A DNA stretch of 23,019 nucleotides from Rhodobacter sp. (GCA_013824055.1 PNNE01000427.1:1-23019); one strand, 5' to 3'. Counted from the stretch's first letter, positions 14,037 through 23,019 are shown. Notes: generated by a model from the letters alone, not told the origin. Numbers and translations are program-made.

Positions 14037-16082
14037 TTGGACCGCGCGACCGAGCTTCTGCAGTCCGTCTTCGGCTTCCCGGCCTTCCGTCCGGGCCAGG
14101 CCGAGATCGTGCAATCGGTGCTGGAAGGCCGGAACACCCTGGCGATCATGCCGACGGGTGGCGGGAAATCCCTGTGCTTCCAGCTGCCCGCCCTGTGCCG
14201 GGACGGGGTGACGGTCGTCATCTCGCCGCTGATCGCGCTGATGCGCGACCAGGTCCGCGCCTTGAAGGCGGTCGGGGTCGAGGCCGGGGCGCTGACCTCG
14301 GGCAACACCGACGAAGAGACGGAAGATGTCCTTCACGCCATCGACGAGGGGCGGCTGAAGCTGCTTTACATGGCGCCAGAGCGGCTGGCATCGGGGTCGG
14401 CGATGGCCCTTCTGCGGCGGGCGAAGTGCAGCCTGATCGCGGTGGACGAAGCGCATTGCGTCAGCCAGTGGGGCCACGACTTCCGCCCCGACTACCTGCG
14501 GATCGGCGAGCTGCGGCGGAGCCTGCGCGTGCCCCTGGCGGCCTTCACCGCCACGGCGGACGAGGAGACGCGGGCCGAGATCGTCACCCGGCTTTTCGAT
14601 GGTGAAGCGCCCGTCACCTTCCTGCGCGGCTTCGACCGGCCGAACATCCACCTGGCCTTCGCGGTCAAGGACAAGCCGCGCGACCAGATCCTGCGCTTTG
14701 CCGCGGCCCGCAAGGGTCAGTCCGGCATCGTCTACTGCGCGACCCGGGCCAAGACCGAGACCTTGGCCAACGGCTTGCGTGAGGCGCGGCACGAGGCCGT
14801 GGCCTATCACGGCGGGATGGAGGCGGACGAACGCCGCCGGGTGGAAACCCGCTTCCAGCGCGAGGACGGGCTGATCGTGGTGGCGACCATCGCTTTCGGG
14901 ATGGGGATCGACAAACCCGACATCCGCTGGGTCGCCCATGCCGACCTGCCGAAGTCGATCGAGGGCTACTACCAGGAGATCGGTCGGGCGGGGCGCGACG
15001 GGTCTCCGGCCGAGACGATGACACTCTACGGCCCCGACGACATCCGGCTGCGGCGGTCGCAGATCGACGAAGGCGCGGCGCCGGGGGACCGGAAGGCGGC
15101 CGACCATGCCCGGCTGAACGCTCTGCTGGGCCTGGCCGAGGCGCTGGGGTGTCGGCGTCAGGTGCTGCTGGGTTACTTCGGCGAGACGGCGGAGCCTTGC
15201 GGGACCTGCGACCTCTGCGACCGACCGGCGCAGCTGTTCGACGCGACCGAGGCGGTGCGCAAGGCCCTGTCGGCGATGCTGCGGACCGGCGAGTGGTTCG
15301 GGGCGGGGCATCTGATCGACATCCTCACCGGCTCGGCGACCGAGAAGGTGCGGGAAAGGGGTCACGACCAGCTGCCGACCTTCGCGGTTGGAAAGGACCT
15401 GTCGAAACCCGCCTGGGGGGCCGTCTTCCGCCAGATGATGGGCCGCGACCTTGTCCGCCCGGACCCCGACCGGCACGGGGCGCTGCGGATGACGGACGCC
15501 GCCCGGCCCGTGCTGCGCGGCGAGGCGACGGTGACGCTCCGGCGCGACACGGTAGTGGCGGCGGGTGAGCGCGAGCCGGTGGTCCGCGCCCAGGTCGCGG
15601 ACGAGGATCTGGGGCTGCTGGCCCTGTTGAAGGCCAGGCGCCGGGCGCTGGCCGAGGCGCAGAACGTGCCGGCCTATGTCGTCTTCCCGGACAGGACGCT
15701 GATCGAGATGGCCGAGCGCAAGCCCGCCACGCTGGACCAGATGGCCGGGATCACCGGGGTCGGCGCGCGGAAGCTGGAAAGCTACGGCGCGGCGTTTCTG
15801 GAGGTGATCACCGGCGCGGTCGAGGGGCTGCATCCGGCGCGGATGAAGCTGGCGGGGCGGCCGGAGGGGGCCGTGTTCGACCGGCTGGCAGAGATCCAGC
15901 TGTCGCTGTCGCGCGGCGAGGACGGGACGGGAAAGTATCTGACCTGCACTCATTCGACCCTGCGGGCCATCGTGGAGCGGCGGCCCTCGACGCTGGGTGA
16001 GCTGGCGGGGATCCAGGGGATGGGCGAGCAGAAGGTGGAACGGTTCGGCGAGGCCTTCCTGGCGGTCCTGCGCGCGGGATGA
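14037..16082 (+). CDS. recQ: ATP-dependent DNA helicase RecQ with two HRDC domains
   Basis: This 3'-5' DNA helicase acts in recombination and stalled-fork repair. From a TTG start the protein has 681 residues: helicase core with Q-motif region FGFPAFRPGQ (12-21), Walker A TGGGKS (40-45), DEAH (137-140) and motif VI QEIGRAGRDG (313-322). The zinc-binding region has C372, C388, C391 and C394, followed by a winged-helix RQC region. Two HRDC domains lie at about 525-592 and 608-679. No ATG exists before residue 38, and TTG at 14037, two bases after the yggT stop, gives the expected N-terminus; CTG at 14031 is an alternative. Weak independent ribosome site, so coupling to yggT is likely. Confidence 0.94.
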   Translation: MDRATELLQSVFGFPAFRPGQAEIVQSVLEGRNTLAIMPTGGGKSLCFQLPALCRDGVTVVISPLIALMRDQVRALKAVGVEAGALTSGNTDEETEDVLHAIDEGRLKLLYMAPERLASGSAMALLRRAKCSLIAVDEAHCVSQWGHDFRPDYLRIGELRRSLRVPLAAFTATADEETRAEIVTRLFDGEAPVTFLRGFDRPNIHLAFAVKDKPRDQILRFAAARKGQSGIVYCATRAKTETLANGLREARHEAVAYHGGMEADERRRVETRFQREDGLIVVATIAFGMGIDKPDIRWVAHADLPKSIEGYYQEIGRAGRDGSPAETMTLYGPDDIRLRRSQIDEGAAPGDRKAADHARLNALLGLAEALGCRRQVLLGYFGETAEPCGTCDLCDRPAQLFDATEAVRKALSAMLRTGEWFGAGHLIDILTGSATEKVRERGHDQLPTFAVGKDLSKPAWGAVFRQMMGRDLVRPDPDRHGALRMTDAARPVLRGEATVTLRRDTVVAAGEREPVVRAQVADEDLGLLALLKARRRALAEAQNVPAYVVFPDRTLIEMAERKPATLDQMAGITGVGARKLESYGAAFLEVITGAVEGLHPARMKLAGRPEGAVFDRLAEIQLSLSRGEDGTGKYLTCTHSTLRAIVERRPSTLGELAGIQGMGEQKVERFGEAFLAVLRAG

Positions 16083-16193
16083 AGCGCCTGTCGGCGGCGG
16101 CAGTTTCGCCGAGGAGCGGCCGGGGCGTGTCGTCACCGTCTTGCGCGAGGGGGGCGGCGTAAGGGACGGGACTGCCGGGAGGGGCGGCTCGAA

Positions 16194-16227
16194 GCCTCCG
16201 GCGGGGATATCTGGGCAAAGATGAAAG
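16194..16227 (+). repeat. Repeat-like intergenic motif of the Rhodobacteraceae type
   Basis: The stretch starts GCCTCCGGCGGGGATAT and ends AAAGATGAAAG. I recall near-identical motifs in many intergenic regions of Rhodobacteraceae, often after genes. The left end pairs imperfectly with GCCGGGAGG at 16174-16182 to form a hairpin. A single copy is seen here, so its repeated nature rests on recall. Confidence 0.4.
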
Positions 16228-16244
16228 CCTGGCAGCGGCGGCAG

Positions 16245-16272
16245 GACCGCGGGCCGTCGCGGACCCGCGGTC
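16245..16272. terminator. Terminator between convergent recQ and the hybrid kinase
   Basis: A perfect 9-bp GC stem, GACCGCGGG (16245-16253) with CCCGCGGTC (16264-16272), has a ten-base loop. It lies between the stops of convergent genes (16082 and 16292). There is no T-run, so termination strength in either direction is uncertain. Confidence 0.6.
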
Positions 16273-16291
16273 GTTGGCCGCGTGAGCGTGC

Positions 16292-18826
16292 TCAGGCGGC
16301 GCTTTCGGCGGGGGGTGCGACGGGCGGCCGGGCCTCGGGCGGGCAGTGTTCGCCGAGCGCGCCCTCGATGGCGGTCTTGCGGAGCGGCTTGGTGAGGTAG
16401 CGGTCGATGCCGGAGGCCAGGATCGCATCCGCGTCGCCTTCCATCGCATGGGCGGTCAGGGCGACGATCGGCACCGTCGCCCCCATCGCGCGGAGCGTGC
16501 GGGCGGCTTCCTTGCCGTCCATCTCGGGCATCGAGATGTCCATGAAGATCAGGTCGGGCTGGAAGTCCCGGAACATCTCGACCGCGATGCGGCCGTTGTC
16601 GGCAAAGCGCAGGTCGATGTCCATGTCGCGGACCATCTTTGCAAAGACAAGCTGGTTGGTCTTGTTGTCCTCGGCCGCAAGCACCCGCATCTGGCGCAGT
16701 GCGACCGGCACGACCGCAGCCGTCTCGGTCAGGTCCTTGGCCGCGGGGGCCGTCAGGGATTGCAGGTGGCGGTAGAGATCCGCGCGCAGGATCGGTTTCT
16801 GCAGGACCGCGGCGAAGTCATGCGCCAGATTGCCAAGGCCCGTGGGATTGGACGACAGCAGCATCACCGGCAGCCAGTGTCCCGCGACACGGATCTGGTC
16901 CAGAAGCTGGACCCCGTCCATTTCCGGCATGGCATGGTCGGTGAGGACCACGTCATAGCTGGCGTCGGCGGCCAGCCTTTCCAGCACTTCGGCACCCGAG
17001 CGGCAGAGCGTGACCTCGATCCCGCAGGGGGCAAGCTGGCGTTCCAGGATGGTGCGGTTGATGAACTGGTCATCCACGGCGATGACGCGCTTTACCGCGA
17101 CGGGAACCTGCACGGGGGCGGACTCTTCGGCCACCGGCAGGGCGATGCGGAAGCCGAAGCTGGAGCCCTTGCCGAAATCGCTATCGACCCACACAGCACC
17201 CCCCATGTGCTCGATCAGCCGACGGGTGATCGCCAGGCCCAGGCCGGTGCCTTCGAACTTGCGGTTGCGTTCATCCTCGACCTGGTTGAATTCGCCGAAG
17301 ATGTGGTCGAGGTATTCCGGGGCGATCCCGATCCCGGTATCCTCGACCGTGACATGCAGGGTCTGGGTGCCGTCTTCGGCGTCGATGCCGACGACGCGGG
17401 TCAGGACATGGCCCTTTTCGGTGAACTTCACCGCATTGCCGATCAGGTTGGTCAGCACCTGGCGCAAGCGGCCCGGATCGCCGATGAAGCGGGTCGGCAG
17501 GAACATGTCGAAGTCGATCATCAGGTCGATGCCCTTTTCCCGCGCGCGGGGCTGCAGCAGCATCGTCACCTCGTGGATCGTGCGTTCCAGGTCGAAGGGT
17601 TCGGGGCGCAGGGTCACACGCTCGGCCTCGATCTTCGAAAAATCCAGGATGTCGTTGATGATGACCAGAAGCGCCTCGCCCGAGGAGCGGATGGTTTCGG
17701 CAAACAGGCGCTGTTCTTCGCTGAGGGTGGTGTCGCACAGAAGTTCCGCCATGCCGACGACGCCGTTCATCGGGGTGCGGATTTCGTGGCTCATGTTGGC
17801 CAGGAAGGCGGATTTGGCGCGGTTCGCAGCCTCGGCGGCCTGGCGGGCGGCGTCGAGCTGGGCTTCGTGCTCCTTTTCCTGGGTGATGTCGACGCGCAGG
17901 CCGACCCGTCCGCCGTCGGGGGTGGCATGGTCATGGGCGCGAATCCAGCGACCGTCCGACAGCTGTTGCTCGAAGGTGCCGCTGCCGTCGCGGTGGCGCT
18001 TGAGCCGTTCGGCGATCCATTCATCCTCGCGCCCGACGGCATCGGCGTGCTGGCTGTTGGCCAGGCCGTAGCGCAGGATGTCCTCGAACCTGGCGCCGGG
18101 CTGCATGGCGGGGGCCGAGGACGGGTAGGTGTCGCGGTAGCGCTGGTTGCAGGTCAAGAGCCGTTCCTCCCGGTCGTAAAGGACAAAGCCATCGGGGATC
18201 GCCTCGATGGCGGCCCAGATGCGCATCTGTTCGGTGATGTCGATGGCAAGAGTGACGATGCCACCATCGTTGGCGCGGCGGTCCTGCAGCTTGATCCAGG
18301 TGCCGTTGCGCAGTTTCAGGGTGATGGGTTCGATCCGGTCTGCCTCGATCCGGTCGCGCATGCGCTGGACGAAGTCGTCAAGCGGCTCGTCTCCAAGGTC
18401 GAGGGCGTTGCGGGCGAAGATCACCACCAGATCGTCATAAGAGACGCCGGGGGCGACGGGCTGGCCGGCGAACCAGGCCAGGAAGGCATGGTTGGCGGTG
18501 GCCAGCTTGAGACCCTGGTCAAAGACGGCAAACCCGTCGCGGATGGTGTTGATCGCGTCCCAAAGCCGTCGTTCGGCCATGACGGCAGCGGTGTGGGCGC
18601 GGTCGAGGTCTTCCACGAAGCGGAGGTTCTGGTCTTTCAGCAGCTCGGCCTCGGACAGGGCGGATTTCACCACCTGGCGCTGTTCGACGATCTGCTCGGA
18701 CAGCGCGCGGGCGTGGATCGACAGCTTTTCGTTGGCGGCGAACAGCTCGCGGCTTTTCTGCTCGAGCAGGCGTTCGGCCGCAAGCCTGGCGCGGCGTTCC
18801 TTCACAAGACGTTCCGAAAGGTCCAT
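16292..18826 (-). CDS. Soluble hybrid sensor histidine kinase with two PAS and two receiver domains
   Basis: This 844-residue protein relays a signal through His-Asp phosphotransfer. An N-terminal coiled coil (about 5-85, rich in Glu, Arg, Leu) is followed by two PAS_7-like domains (about 88-200, LWDAINTIRDGFAVFD; about 205-318, AIEAIPDGFVLYD). The HisKA domain has SHEIRTPMNG with H347, and the ATPase has N464, DTGIG (496-500) and GTGLG (526-530). Receiver 1 (580-692) has D630 and K677; receiver 2 (713-825) has D763 and K813. There is no membrane segment, so it is probably cytosolic. I prefer ATG 18826 (MDLSERLVKE) to the earlier in-frame start. It is divergent from the macroglobulin gene. 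Confidence 0.93.
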   Translation of the reverse strand: MDLSERLVKERRARLAAERLLEQKSRELFAANEKLSIHARALSEQIVEQRQVVKSALSEAELLKDQNLRFVEDLDRAHTAAVMAERRLWDAINTIRDGFAVFDQGLKLATANHAFLAWFAGQPVAPGVSYDDLVVIFARNALDLGDEPLDDFVQRMRDRIEADRIEPITLKLRNGTWIKLQDRRANDGGIVTLAIDITEQMRIWAAIEAIPDGFVLYDREERLLTCNQRYRDTYPSSAPAMQPGARFEDILRYGLANSQHADAVGREDEWIAERLKRHRDGSGTFEQQLSDGRWIRAHDHATPDGGRVGLRVDITQEKEHEAQLDAARQAAEAANRAKSAFLANMSHEIRTPMNGVVGMAELLCDTTLSEEQRLFAETIRSSGEALLVIINDILDFSKIEAERVTLRPEPFDLERTIHEVTMLLQPRAREKGIDLMIDFDMFLPTRFIGDPGRLRQVLTNLIGNAVKFTEKGHVLTRVVGIDAEDGTQTLHVTVEDTGIGIAPEYLDHIFGEFNQVEDERNRKFEGTGLGLAITRRLIEHMGGAVWVDSDFGKGSSFGFRIALPVAEESAPVQVPVAVKRVIAVDDQFINRTILERQLAPCGIEVTLCRSGAEVLERLAADASYDVVLTDHAMPEMDGVQLLDQIRVAGHWLPVMLLSSNPTGLGNLAHDFAAVLQKPILRADLYRHLQSLTAPAAKDLTETAAVVPVALRQMRVLAAEDNKTNQLVFAKMVRDMDIDLRFADNGRIAVEMFRDFQPDLIFMDISMPEMDGKEAARTLRAMGATVPIVALTAHAMEGDADAILASGIDRYLTKPLRKTAIEGALGEHCPPEARPPVAPPAESAA

Positions 18827-18987
18827 TCTGTCCTGATCCTGCACGGACGGCGGCGCCCGACATCCGGTTATCGCGATCACCCTCGCCGATCAAAATGAAC
18901 CAAGCCTTAACGGCCACGGGGTTGTCGGCTTGCCTGCAAGGGCGGCGCCATGCGACAGTCCGGGCACTGGATACGGGAGACATTCTG

Positions 18988-20457
18988 ATGCGCGGATTTC
19001 TGAAGGCTGCGGTGGCAGTTGCATTCATCGGCATGTCGGGGGTCGCGGCGGCTCAGGACCTGGTTCCCGAGCGGCGGGTCGTCGTCACCCAGGACCAGGA
19101 CCTGCCGGGTGGCGACATCGCATCGGTCTTCGACACCACGATCGAGGCCTGCGAGCGGGCCTGCCTGACCAACGCGCGCTGCACGGGGTATGTGTTCAAC
19201 ACCAAGAACGGATCCTGCTTCGTGAAGAACAAACCCGGCGAGGGGGCGTTCTTTGCGGGGGCATACTCGGCCAGGGTGATCGAGGCGGATGCCGCAGTGC
19301 GGGCAGCGGCGGCCGAGCGGCGCAAGGAGCTGGCCTTCCTGCCGGACTGGGACATCCAGCCGGCGTTCGACCAGGCGCAGGGGCTGGGGCGGCAGCACAC
19401 GACGGGGCCGTGGACGGCCGACGAGCATCTGGCGGCGGCCCTGGAGGCCGAGGCGCGGGGCGACTGGGCGGGGGCCGCCGCCTATACCGGCGCGGCGCTG
19501 AACCTGACGGACGACGCCGCGACCTGGGGCGAATTCGCCCGGCGGCAGCTGCAGGCGGGGATCGCGGACCAGAACCAGTCGGGCTATTTCTTCCAGCAGG
19601 CGATGCTGTCGTCCGTGAACGCCTACCTGCGCGCCGACTCTCCGGCCTTGCGGCACACGATCCTGGTCACGATGGCCGACGTGCTGGAGCGGAACGGCCG
19701 CGGGCGCGACACGGTTTCGGCGCTGCGGCTGGCGCAGTCCTTGCAGGACCGGGTGGATACGGCGGCGCTGCTGGATGCTGCGATCGGCAAGTATGGCTTC
19801 CGCATCGCCGAGACTCTGGTCCAGTCCGACCTTGCGCGCCCGCGCATCTGCGTGACGTTTTCCGAGGACCTGGTCGCCTCGGGTGTCGACTATGCGACTT
19901 TCGTGCAGCTGAAGGACCCCGGCCTGACGGTAGAGAACGGCGGCTGGCGGCAGCTCTGTGTGGCGGGGCTGGAGCATGGCAAGCGCTACAGCGTGACCTT
20001 CCGCGAGGGGCTTCCCGCGGCGGACGGGCAGGTGATGGCCAAGTCGGTCGAGATCACGCAATACGTCCGCGACCGCGCGCCGGGGGTCAGGTTCCCGGGC
20101 CGGGGCTATGTGCTGCCCAGGGCCGGCGATCCCGCTTTGCCGGTCCAGACGGTGAACACCGACCGGCTGGACCTGTCGCTGTACCGCGTCACCGACCGCA
20201 ACCTGTTGCGCTCGGTGCAGGATTTCTATTTCGGCGCGCCGATCAACGTCTATTCCGAAGACTACTTCGCCGACAACGTGGGCGAGGCGCTGTGGACCGG
20301 CTCTGCGACCGTGACGCAAGAGGTCAACAGGGACGTCACCACCCGCCTGCCGATGGGCGAGGCGCTGAAAGGGCTTCCGGCGGGCATCTATGCGCTGAAG
20401 GCCGCGGTGCCGGGGCTGGACCCCTACACCATCCGCCGGCCTGGCAGTGGTTCGTGA
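18988..20457 (+). CDS. Alpha-2-macroglobulin family protein, N-terminal part (frameshifted)
   Basis: This frame codes for the first 489 residues of a large envelope protein that traps proteases in the periplasm. A signal peptide (MRGFLKAAVAVAFIGMSGVAAA) precedes a PAN/Apple domain (about 28-97) with C55, C59, C65 and C77. A helical region and the first macroglobulin domain follow (ICVTFSEDLVASGVDY, then the domain containing RFPGRGYVLPRAGDPALPVQTVNTDRL read over 355-382). The frame breaks near 20433: it ends in IRRPGSGS and TGA, whereas the continuation AWQWFVISDLG lies in another frame. One missing base explains this. Start ATG 18988 has GGGAGA upstream. It is divergent from the kinase gene, sharing a 161-base gap. 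Confidence 0.85.
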   Translation: MRGFLKAAVAVAFIGMSGVAAAQDLVPERRVVVTQDQDLPGGDIASVFDTTIEACERACLTNARCTGYVFNTKNGSCFVKNKPGEGAFFAGAYSARVIEADAAVRAAAAERRKELAFLPDWDIQPAFDQAQGLGRQHTTGPWTADEHLAAALEAEARGDWAGAAAYTGAALNLTDDAATWGEFARRQLQAGIADQNQSGYFFQQAMLSSVNAYLRADSPALRHTILVTMADVLERNGRGRDTVSALRLAQSLQDRVDTAALLDAAIGKYGFRIAETLVQSDLARPRICVTFSEDLVASGVDYATFVQLKDPGLTVENGGWRQLCVAGLEHGKRYSVTFREGLPAADGQVMAKSVEITQYVRDRAPGVRFPGRGYVLPRAGDPALPVQTVNTDRLDLSLYRVTDRNLLRSVQDFYFGAPINVYSEDYFADNVGEALWTGSATVTQEVNRDVTTRLPMGEALKGLPAGIYALKAAVPGLDPYTIRRPGSGS

Positions 20458-23019
20458 TCTCGGACCTCGGGATCACCACGATGACCGGGGTGGACGGGCT
20501 GCATGTCTTTGTCCGGTCGCTGGGGACGGCGGGGGCCAAGCCGGGCGTGACGGTGGAACTGCTGAACCGCGCCAACAGCGTGCTGGGCACGGCCACGACG
20601 GACGATCAGGGCTATGCGCGGTTCGACGCCGGGCTGACCCGTGGTCTGGGCGGCAGCGCGCCCGCGATGGTGGTGGTGAAGCAGGCCGATCAGGACATCG
20701 CCTTCCTGTCGCTGACCGATCCCGAGTTCGACCTCTCGGACCGGGGCGTCGAGGGGCGCGAGGCGGCTCCGCCGGTGGATGTGTTCGTCACGACCGACCG
20801 GGGGGCCTTTCGCGCCGGGGAGACGGTCTATGTGACGGCACTTGCGCGGGATGCCGAGCAGGCGGCGGTCGAGGGGCTGCCCCTCACGGCGGTCTGGAAA
20901 CGGCCCGACGGCGTGGAATATGCGCGGGCCGTGGTGAACGATTGGGGCGGCGGCTACGTCTTCACCCAGGTCATCGCCGGGTCGGCCCCGCGGGGCGTCT
21001 GGCGGCTGGAGATGTTCGCCGACCTGGAAGCCCCGGCCCTGGCGTCCAGGACCTTTCTGGTCGAGGACTTCCTGCCGGAACGCATCGACTTTGACCTGAG
21101 GCTGGCCGATGCGCCGCTGCTGGTCGGTCAGGACTCGTCGGTCGATCTGACGCTGGCCGCGCGCTACCTGTTCGGCGCCCCCGGCGCTGGGCTGGCCATC
21201 GAGGGCGAGGTCCTCTTGCGCGCGGCCGAGGGGGTGGCGGCATATCCGGGCTATGCCTTCGGGCGGCATGACCAGCCGTTCAGCGCCCAGATGACCGCCC
21301 TCGACGGGGCCGAGACGGATCAGGCGGGTAACGCCGTCCTGCCGGTCTTCCTGCCGCAGATCACCGACCCGCATCGCCCGCTGGAAGCCCGCGTGACGAT
21401 CCGCGTCGCCGAAGGCTCGGGCCGCCCGGTAGAGCGGCAGGTGACCAGGGCGGTGACCTCGGCGGACCCGATGATCGGGGTGAAGCCGCTGTTTGATGGC
21501 GTGGCACCGGAAGGCGGCGAGGCGCGGTTCCGGCTTCTGGCGGTTCAGGGCGAGACGCCGGTGGCTTTGCCGGTCAGATGGACCGTGTCCCGCGTGCAGT
21601 ACGACTACCAGTGGTATCAAAGCTACGGCAACTGGAACTGGGAGCCGGTGGTCAGCCGCGAGGTGGTGGCCGAGGGCGAGGCGGTGCTGGGGGCTGCTCC
21701 GGTCGAGGTCGCGGCGGATGTCAGCTGGGGGACCTTCGAGGTTCTGGTGACCGCCGCCGATGGCGGCAAGGCCGCGACGTCGATGGAGTTCCATGCAGGC
21801 TGGTATGCGCCTGCCGATGCCTCGGCCACGCCCGATACGCTGGAACTGTCCTTGGACAAGCCCGCCTACAAGCCCGGCGACACCGCGACGCTGCGGATCG
21901 TGCCGCGCGCGGCGGGGACGGCGCTGGTGACGGTGCTGTCGAACCGGCTGGTGGCGATGCAGGCGGTGGAGGTGAGCGAGGGCGAGAACCTGATTTCCCT
22001 GCCGGTGACGGACGAATGGGGCGCGGGGGTCTATGTGACCGCATCCGTGCTGCGACCGATGGATGTGGCGGCCGGGCGCAACCCCGCCCGGGCGCTGGGG
22101 CTGACCCATGCCTCGATTGACCCGGGCGCGCGGGCGCTGAAGGCGACGGTCGAGATGGCGGCCGAGGCGGCTCCGCGTGGGCCGCTGGACGTGGCGGTCA
22201 AGGTGGATGGCGTGGCGGCGGGCGAGGCCGCTTATGTCACCATCGCGGCGGTGGACGTGGGCATCCTGAACCTGACCGGGTTCGAGGCCCCCGATCCGCA
22301 AGGCCACTACTTCGGCCAGCGGCGGCTGGGCGTCGGCATCCGCGACATCTATGGCCGTCTGATCGACGGGCTGAACGGGGCCACGGGCGAGGTCCGCTCT
22401 GGTGGTGACGCGGGCGCGCAGGCGCGGTTGCAGGCGCCACCCCCGACAGAGGAACTGGTGGCCTATTTCACCGGGCCGGTCGAAGTGGGCGCGGATGGCT
22501 ATGCGCGGGCGACGTTCGATCTGCCCAGCTTCAACGGGACAGTGAAGGTGATGGCCGTGGCCTGGTCGAAAACCGGGGTCGGGCAAGCCAGCGCCGAGGT
22601 GCTGGTGCGCGATCCGGTCGTGGTCACGGCCAGCGTGCCGCGCTTCCTGTCGCCGGGGGATCAGTCGCGGTTGCTGCTGGAAGTGGTCCACGCAACGGGG
22701 CCATCGGGGCGGATGAGCCTTGATGTCGTCGGCAATGGTCTGACGCTGGGCGATGTGCCCTCGGGCTTTGACCTGGGCGACCAGGCCAAGGCGGTGGTCG
22801 AGGTGCCGGTGACGGCGGGGGCAGTCGGGGTGCAGACCATCGACATCAGCCTGACCACGCCGGACGGGAAGGTGCTGAAGAAGACCCTGACGGTCCCGGT
22901 GCAGGTGAACGACCCGGAGGTTGCGCGGATTTCGCGGCTGGAACTGGCCTCGGGTCAGACCTTCACCTTCGGCGGCGATGTCTTCGCCGGGCTGGTGCCG
23001 GGGTCGGGCAAGGCCACTC
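20433..23019 (+). CDS. Alpha-2-macroglobulin family protein, continuation after the frameshift (runs off the window)
   Basis: About 862 codons stay open to the window end, in the frame one base back from the N-terminal part. The segment begins PPAWQWFVISDLGITTM, a hallmark of bacterial alpha-2-macroglobulins, then shows DGLHVFVRSL and an MG2-type domain (DRGAFRAGETVYVTALARD). Further macroglobulin domains follow, then the bait-region neighbourhood and, from about 22460, the A2M domain (YFTGPVEVG, FDLPSFNGTVKVMAVAWSKT, VRDPVVVTASVPRFLSPGD). The thioester motif CxEQ is not reached. The full protein would exceed 1,350 residues. Alone this part has no signal peptide or convincing start (GTG 20454 at best), so it is not an independent gene. 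A partner such as pbpC may lie beyond the window. Confidence 0.82.

Noticed and set aside
13986..16136. A 716-codon minus-strand open frame opposite recQ
   Set aside because: It is a shadow of recQ, with Arg/Gln/Pro-rich sequence and no recognisable motif.
16346..18898. An 850-codon plus-strand open frame opposite the hybrid kinase
   Set aside because: The kinase frame has all catalytic motifs; the opposite frame is a codon-bias shadow rich in Gly, Ala, Val, His and Asp with no domain.
20424..22691. A 755-codon minus-strand open frame opposite the alpha-2-macroglobulin
   Set aside because: It is antisense to recognisable macroglobulin domains and consists of His/Arg/Gly-rich non-family sequence.

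Overview
The window is high-GC, densely packed DNA that looks like an ordinary chromosomal segment of an alphaproteobacterium, most likely of the family Rhodobacteraceae (Paracoccus/Rhodobacter-like). The basis is codon use, the style of proteins such as the glutathione-dependent formaldehyde dehydrogenase, the UMF1-type transporter, the YggT-RecQ pair and the PAN-domain alpha-2-macroglobulin, and an intergenic motif I associate with this family. The species cannot be given. There is no integrase, transposase, CRISPR array, tRNA or rRNA gene.

Layout. 1-193: 5' end of an I78-type protease-inhibitor lipoprotein (minus). 286-2800 (plus): class III alcohol/formaldehyde dehydrogenase, YbaK-type Cys-tRNA(Pro) deacylase and an NYN/OST-HTH putative RNase. 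2821-3684: a LysR regulator (minus), divergent from a small basic protein (3782-3994, plus). 4064-4375: an N-terminally truncated RidA-like gene remnant (minus). 4451-5488: a luciferase-like monooxygenase (plus), separated from the convergent tRNA hydroxylase gene trhO (5519-6430, minus) by a strong shared terminator hairpin. 6530-8431: the NAD-salvage pair pncA-pncB, stop and start directly abutting. 8438-9768 (minus): arfB (ribosome rescue) overlapping by 4 bases with an APH-type kinase gene. 9795-10028: an intergenic block with a candidate small transcript (minus). 10029-13625 (minus): yhhQ, mepA, a UMF1 transporter and a thioesterase; transporter and mepA overlap as ATGA. 13750-16082 (plus): yggT and recQ, two bases apart. 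16083-16291: terminators and a repeat-like motif. 16292-18826: a soluble hybrid histidine kinase (minus), divergent from a large alpha-2-macroglobulin gene (18988 to the window end), which carries a one-base deletion near 20433.

How the genes relate. Most are housekeeping genes: formaldehyde oxidation, tRNA quality control and modification, NAD salvage, ribosome rescue, peptidoglycan turnover, DNA repair and envelope defence. They form short two-gene units rather than one pathway. I see no multi-gene novel system. The least explained parts are (a) the 9795-10028 block: on the minus strand it has a 17-base stretch identical to the complement of the 16S rRNA 3' end, an optimally spaced 18-codon ORF, a hairpin over its stop codon, a downstream segment able to pair with the Shine-Dalgarno and a terminator; (b) the alpha-2-macroglobulin frameshift; (c) the RidA fragment; and (d) the paired palindromes between the LysR gene and the small basic protein.
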